A stretch of 9,239 nt of DNA from Chloroflexota bacterium (lineage in GTDB: Bacteria > Chloroflexota > Ktedonobacteria > Ktedonobacterales > Ktedonobacteraceae), in NCBI GenBank assembly GCA_027316975.1, contig DAHVFL010000168.1, forward strand, positions 1 through 9,239, given 5' to 3'. Every line of letters begins with the position of its first letter. Within the stretch, counting starts at the first letter, position 1. A program made the position numbers and the translations under genes. Below are positions 6,081-9,239 of the stretch, in pieces. The notes below the pieces were generated by a model. It did no database searches and was not told the origin of the DNA. It worked only from the letters and a program-made list of their open reading frames with translations.

Positions 6081-6117
6081 TGCAGCGCATTGTCATCCTT
6101 CGTCTCACTGATGCAGC
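5994..6117. repeat. Four 31-bp tandem repeats
   Basis: Units start at 5994, 6025, 6056 and 6087, each beginning GCATTGTCATCCTTC and ending GATGCAGC. Units 1-2 carry CTTCATC and units 3-4 CTTCGTC. A partial fifth unit at 6118 runs into the left arm of the neighbouring hairpin through the shared GCATTGTCATCCT. There are no unique spacers, so this is a satellite-like array and not a CRISPR. Confidence 0.9.
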
Positions 6118-6121
6118 GCAT

Positions 6122-6189
6122 TGTCATCCTGAGCGCAGCGAAGGATCTCGGCGTGGCGAGCGAGATCCTTCGCTGCGCTCAGGATGACA
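6122..6189. repeat. Dispersed hairpin, copy 2 (29-bp stem)
   Basis: Arms 6122-6150 and 6161-6189 are perfect 29-bp reverse complements with a 10-base loop. The outer 27 bp of each arm are identical to copy 1 at 474-543. It lies after the regulator gene and might serve as a transcription or decay barrier, but it lacks a T-run. The region from 6190 to 6239 holds only a small dyad, GGACGC-N8-GCGTCC (6220-6239). Confidence 0.85.
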
Positions 6190-6239
6190 TTCCCGAATGT
6201 GGGTGTGAATAGTCATCACGGACGCTATCAATCGCGTCC

Positions 6240-6266
6240 CTGACAGTTCTACCGTGCTTATATTAT
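6240..6266 (+). promoter_or_regulatory. Possible promoter for the Asp-box protein
   Basis: CTGACA (6240-6245) and TATTAT (6261-6266) each match consensus at 5 of 6 positions, but the spacer is only 15 bases. An overlapping extended form, TGC-TTATAT (6255-6263), is an alternative. A GGACGC/GCGTCC dyad lies directly upstream and could be an operator. The leader would be about 120 bases. Confidence 0.3.
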
Positions 6267-6391
6267 TCCCGTTCAGGCGTTGTGTCAATGCCGGTAAGAA
6301 ATCGGGTCAGGCAGGGAACTTCTCTAGTATCTTATTCGTTACTGCTTCAGACTGGTGATGGCAAAGATTTGTAGAAGGAAGAGGTCATAAG

Positions 6392-7918
6392 ATGCAAACA
6401 CAGCATAAAAATAGCACAGATAGCCAGGAAAATCGTTCGCCCGCCGAACCACGCAAGCCGCGCAAATGGCTGGCAGGTCTGGGCGCATGTATGGTTGTTT
6501 TACTGGTAGTTGGAGTGAGTATCTTTGTTTTTGCGGCGGCGGGACAACGCCAGGGCAGCCAGCCTCCCCCGACCGGGCAATGGAAGCAAGTTCAATCAGG
6601 CTACCTTTTCCTGTCAATGCAGGCCGCTCCCTCTAACCCGGCGCTACTCTACGCCTGCGCCACAACTTCGACGGCTGTATCCAATATACAGGGGCCGCGT
6701 GATACCATCCTGCGCAGCGCCGATTTCGGCGCTCGCTGGCAGGATATCGGAGCCAGTGCAGCGTTGGGAAGTTATTGCGAACTGGCTGTAAACCCTGCCA
6801 ACGAGAACGACATCTATGTCATCAGCACAACTACCGCGTCTCAACCGAACGCCATACTCAAACACAGCACGGATGGCGGCCAGACATGGACATCGGTAAC
6901 ACCTGCTTTCTCTCCGCCCTTGCGTGTGCAGGGTACCAGCACAGTGTTTCCCTGGTTTGTGCAGCAACTGCGTTACGACGGTCACAGCCTGTACGGTGTG
7001 CAGTGGATTCTAACCGGCTCGCCAGCCGTACCGGGTTCGCGCCCCTTCTTCAACCGCTTACCGCGCCTGGTCACAAGCGCCGACGGCGGACGCACATGGA
7101 GCATCATCGACAGCCGATTCACCGCTAAAGGATTTGGCGCGCAAGCCTTTACGCTCGATCCTGCGCATCCCGGCACCATTTATGAAATTGCAGGCCGGCC
7201 CTTGTTTCCAGTCGAAACAGCGCCAGTACCCACCAATGCTATCCTGCCCCAATTTGGCATTAACCAGCAGTTGTTTAAGAGCACCGACAACGGCGCAAAC
7301 TGGCAATCTCTTTTGACGAACCTGCTCTACGCCTCGCGGGTTCAGCTCGCCAGCGCAAATTCACAAATTGTATACGTTGGTGGTATTCGCGCTCCACTAC
7401 CCCTGATCCGCCAGGCGCGTCCAGGGCAGGGCACATCATCCCAGCTAGCATCCGTAACCGGACTCTTCAACTTACAGGTCAGTACAAACGGCGGAGCAAA
7501 CTGGCAACAGGTAGTAACCGCGCCCAACGAGCAGGTCATACAGGGCTGGTTTGTGAGCGCGGATGGACAGGTCTACACCTCGCCAACCATCGCATCTAGC
7601 TCGCCGGGCGTTAGCTCTACCGCCGTCTCAGGAACCGCCATTGTAGGAACCGCCGTTCCGGCCACGCCAGTGCTAAGCACGCCGCTTCCCGTCACACCAT
7701 CAACGGGTGGGTTGCCCGACATTCAATCGACGTTGCCTGTCTCCCATCCCGGCATACAAAGATATGATCTTGCCAGCCATACCTGGGGCCAGGTGACGAC
7801 GCCCCCGGCCAGTGGCAACCTGCTGCAGGTCACACCCACCGGTACACACGGCGGAGCTATTCTCTGGTATATGAGTCTGCAAGGTACCCACTACGCTCTG
7901 TATCGCTATACGGTGTAG
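6392..7918 (+). CDS. Membrane-anchored Asp-box (BNR/sortilin-like) beta-propeller protein
   Basis: This encodes 508 residues. ATG 6392 is preceded by AGAGG (6380-6384) with a 7-base spacer. A short basic cytoplasmic segment (RKPRKW, residues 21-26) leads into one hydrophobic helix (about 27-50) with no clear signal peptidase site, so the rest is probably extracytoplasmic and tethered. Five Asp-boxes of the form SxDxGxxW follow at 109-116, 159-166, 229-236, 297-304 (STDNGANW) and 364-371 (STNGGANW, with Asn for Asp). Such motifs mark the blades of sialidase/Vps10-type beta-propellers. The sialidase Arg triad and FRIP motif are not evident, so a structural or binding role is more likely than enzymatic sialidase activity. 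Residues 398-440 form a Ser/Thr/Pro/Val-rich linker before a final propeller-like segment. It appears monocistronic and ends at a strong hairpin. Confidence 0.82.
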   Translation: MQTQHKNSTDSQENRSPAEPRKPRKWLAGLGACMVVLLVVGVSIFVFAAAGQRQGSQPPPTGQWKQVQSGYLFLSMQAAPSNPALLYACATTSTAVSNIQGPRDTILRSADFGARWQDIGASAALGSYCELAVNPANENDIYVISTTTASQPNAILKHSTDGGQTWTSVTPAFSPPLRVQGTSTVFPWFVQQLRYDGHSLYGVQWILTGSPAVPGSRPFFNRLPRLVTSADGGRTWSIIDSRFTAKGFGAQAFTLDPAHPGTIYEIAGRPLFPVETAPVPTNAILPQFGINQQLFKSTDNGANWQSLLTNLLYASRVQLASANSQIVYVGGIRAPLPLIRQARPGQGTSSQLASVTGLFNLQVSTNGGANWQQVVTAPNEQVIQGWFVSADGQVYTSPTIASSSPGVSSTAVSGTAIVGTAVPATPVLSTPLPVTPSTGGLPDIQSTLPVSHPGIQRYDLASHTWGQVTTPPASGNLLQVTPTGTHGGAILWYMSLQGTHYALYRYTV

Positions 7919-7943
7919 TGAATGAAGAAATCGCCTCTATCCA

Positions 7944-8004
7944 GAGAGAGAAACGAGGCCAGGGGAACGCTTGTGTTCCCCTGGCCTCGTTTCTCTCTCA
8001 TTTT
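7944..8004. terminator. Long-stem terminator between convergent genes
   Basis: Arms 7944-7968 and 7975-7999 are perfect 25-bp reverse complements with a 6-base loop (GCTTGT), followed on the plus strand by ATTTT (8000-8004). It lies 25 bases after the stop of the Asp-box gene and 3 bases after the stop of the converging glycosidase fragment. It is well placed to stop plus-strand transcription and could act as a barrier for the minus strand too, although there it lacks a T-run. Confidence 0.75.
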
Positions 8005-8761
8005 ACCCATGCCACCCGGTGGCAAATTGACGTGTCAGGTCAAGGTATTGCATGGTATAGGTCACACCTGGTTCGATCATGGAACCTTCGAACCACTCAT
8101 TGAATGTGGTGATCGTCACCCAGTCGGGGCTACTCGCCAGCGCGCCGTTCCAGCTCGCCCGGTAGGTCGCGCCATTGTTGCGTGGCACAATATACGTCCC
8201 CTTGCGTCCCGGTATTTTTGTATCATTATAGCCTGGGAGCACGCCTGCCGCCCAGATTTTTTGCGTATGGTGCGCCGCATTGTAGGCGTTAATTTGCGAG
8301 CGGAATCCCTGGTCAACCGCCGTAATGTTGTTACGCAGGATGCCCCAGTAGGCCGCGCTGAACAGGTGTATACCATCAAACACGCTCAGCAGGTCAGTGC
8401 TCACACCCTCCGCCGACCAGATGGTAGTGTTCTGGGGATCAACCGCGTTGCGCACTGCCTGCCACATGGCGAGCGTGCGACCATTTCCAAGCGGGTTCCA
8501 GAAGAAAATCACAGGCTTGCCATGCCAGTGGGCAAACTGGCTGCTGCTGCCATAGGTCTTCAGCACGTAACGCAACTGCGTGACAATGTTGTTAAAACCC
8601 TGCAGGGCTGGCGCATCGCTTTCAAAGTAGATGGTCGAGGCAAAAGGATAGCCGGTGTTCTGTTGCAGGGTAGCGGCACGAGCCTGTACTTTCGCAAAAT
8701 TCTTATCTGTGATATCACCCTGTGGGGTGGGTGGGTTTAGAGTTCGTAATCTCTTGCCCAA
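8003..8761 (-). pseudogene. GH99-like glycosidase fragment lacking its N-terminal part
   Basis: The frame resembles the C-terminal two-thirds of glycoside hydrolase family 99-like proteins (endo-alpha-mannosidase relatives, a TIM-barrel fold). Visible landmarks are GKPVIFFWNP (81-90), FDGIHLFSAAYWGI (128-141), WAAGVLPGYND (170-180) and TFNEWFEGSMIEPG (219-232). The two Glu residues at 222 and 225, three apart in an EWxEG motif, match the family's catalytic pair. The N-terminal strands with the first part of the barrel (roughly 100 or more residues) and any signal peptide are absent. The only upstream start is a TTG at 8761 with no binding site, inside the end of the neighbouring endonuclease gene, and an in-frame stop lies at 8783-8785. 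Similarity seems to begin near 8736, exactly where the endonuclease cassette ends. I read it as a gene cut by that cassette and probably non-functional. An alternative is the 3' exon of a gene split by an intron. Confidence 0.7.
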
Positions 8762-8767
8762 CGTGTA
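8737..8767. repeat. Direct repeat, copy 1 (endonuclease 3' end)
   Basis: This 31-bp segment matches 9193-9223 at 29 of 31 positions, 456 bp apart (152 codons). In both places it encodes the same C-terminus, TRWARDYEL followed by stop, so it reflects tandem gene duplication and is not an att site or a target-site duplication. Confidence 0.85.
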
Positions 8768-9174
8768 GCGGGTAATAAGCTTCTATGTGGCTGTTCTACT
8801 CGTAGGTATGCGGAGTGTTCTCCTACTTCTTCTACAGGGACTAAGTAAACTTTATTCGTATCTCTTGAGTAAACAGCAAAGTAATCGGCAAGTCCTTTGT
8901 ATCCTACTTTGTGGAAGTTTTTGTTGTAGTGTCCTTTTGACCTACTTGTGGCGAATACGATGGCTCCATGTTCATACCAACCTGATTTACATTGTATGCG
9001 CCAGAACTTTCCGTCTCCATCCTCGATAACAATATCGTAAGGCTGGTTGTCTCCAAATGGTAGTAGAATGGTGTATCCACATTCTTTAAGTCTCGCGATA
9101 ATAAATGCTTCACTACATTCACCCTTTTCTTTTCGAGGTACGCTATTTTTCGGCATTGGTTTAATGGGTTTCAT
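8737..9174 (-). CDS. PD-(D/E)XK endonuclease of the group-I-intron-associated type
   Basis: This is a compact 145-residue nuclease. The pattern is KGECSEAFIIARL with Glu22, LPFGDNQPYDIVI with Asp47, and RIQCKSG with Gln61 and Lys63. That gives E...D...QxK, the variant PD-(D/E)XK active site known from the cyanobacterial homing enzyme I-Ssp6803I (PDDEXK_5-like family). GYKGLADYFAVYSRDTNKVYLVPV follows as the family's conserved later strand. The start is ATG at 9174, with AGGAG (9181-9185 on the plus strand) 6 bases upstream. It likely cuts or nicks DNA and may promote its own spread; whether an intron is involved cannot be told here. The DNA is clearly more AT-rich than its neighbours (about 38% GC at 8881-8940 against 60% at 8521-8580), a sign of transfer. 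A second gene with the same C-terminus lies 18 bases upstream. Confidence 0.85.
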   Translation of the reverse strand: MKPIKPMPKNSVPRKEKGECSEAFIIARLKECGYTILLPFGDNQPYDIVIEDGDGKFWRIQCKSGWYEHGAIVFATSRSKGHYNKNFHKVGYKGLADYFAVYSRDTNKVYLVPVEEVGEHSAYLRVEQPHRSLLPATRWARDYEL

Positions 9175-9192
9175 ATCATGCTCCTTGATGTC

Positions 9193-9239
9193 TTAGAGTT
9201 CGTAGTCCCTTGCCCAACGTGTATTGGGCAGTATTCCTC
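9193..9239 (-). CDS. Second endonuclease gene of the tandem pair, C-terminal end only
   Basis: Read on the minus strand, the last 47 bases of the window encode GILPNTRWARDYEL and then TAA (plus 9195-9193). The complete downstream gene ends LLPATRWARDYEL, so this is the 3' end of a paralogue of the PD-(D/E)XK endonuclease. Its stop lies 18 bases before the start of the complete gene, with that gene's binding site in the gap, so the two are probably co-transcribed. The catalytic part lies beyond the window, so whether this copy is intact is unknown. Confidence 0.75.
   Translation of the reverse strand, partial: GILPNTRWARDYEL

Noticed and set aside
5994..6131. Possible CRISPR array
   Set aside because: The 31-bp units are directly adjacent with no unique spacers, and no cas genes are nearby; it is a simple tandem repeat.
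7922..8740. 272-residue open frame on the plus strand
   Set aside because: It is antisense to the glycosidase fragment, starts just upstream of the hairpin and reads through it, and shows no recognisable domain; the minus strand carries clear family motifs.
8737..9223. 31-bp direct repeats read as attachment sites or target-site duplications of an inserted element
   Set aside because: Both copies encode the same protein C-terminus in frame up to the stop codon, which tandem gene duplication explains better.
8737..9239. Group I intron around the endonuclease gene
   Set aside because: I could not identify the conserved intron core elements by eye and spacers are very short (18 bases); left as a question for a covariance-model search.

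Overview
The window looks like a chromosomal stretch from a Gram-positive-like, GC-rich soil bacterium, most probably a Ktedonobacteria-type Chloroflexota. That placement is an inference. It rests on the high GC of the coding regions, the many dispersed palindromic repeats between genes, the lineage-specific 'orphan' proteins with Glu/Pro-rich disorder, and the presence of a class II phosphoribulokinase next to a type I GAPDH. No rRNA or other phylogenetic marker is present to settle it.

Layout, left to right. (1) Positions 1-240 hold the 3' end of a SEDS-family (FtsW/RodA/SpoVE) gene. (2) Positions 241-747 are a non-coding island of nested inverted repeats from several repeat families. (3) A strong extended -10 promoter (748-776) drives two overlapping genes (847-1476 and 1466-2641) that encode proteins I do not recognise. 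Both have helical segments and long disordered regions, and the second ends in a short basic-hydrophobic tail. (4) On the minus strand, prk (3857-4804) and gap (2649-3707) form a probable operon, with a long palindromic repeat between them. They are transcribed divergently from a LysR-type regulator (5032-5982) that resembles CbbR. The 227-bp divergent region holds overlapping face-to-face promoters and a T-N11-A dyad of the kind LysR regulators bind. (5) Positions 5983-6391 hold four 31-bp tandem repeats running directly into a dispersed hairpin, then a possible promoter. (6) Positions 6392-7918 encode a membrane-anchored, extracytoplasmic protein with five Asp-box (BNR) repeats. (7) A 25-bp-stem hairpin (7944-7999) separates it from a convergent GH99-like glycosidase fragment lacking its N-terminal part. 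(8) The fragment abuts an AT-richer cassette of tandem PD-(D/E)XK endonuclease genes of the group-I-intron-endonuclease type. One copy is complete (8737-9174) and the next is cut by the window edge (9193-9239).

Functionally, the clearest unit is prk-gap plus its regulator. Phosphoribulokinase makes ribulose-1,5-bisphosphate and GAPDH catalyses the reductive step of the Calvin-Benson cycle, and a CbbR-like regulator facing them is the classic arrangement in autotrophs. RuBisCO is not in the window. The right-hand end shows recent genome plasticity: a nuclease cassette of foreign composition, tandemly duplicated, next to a decapitated glycosidase gene.
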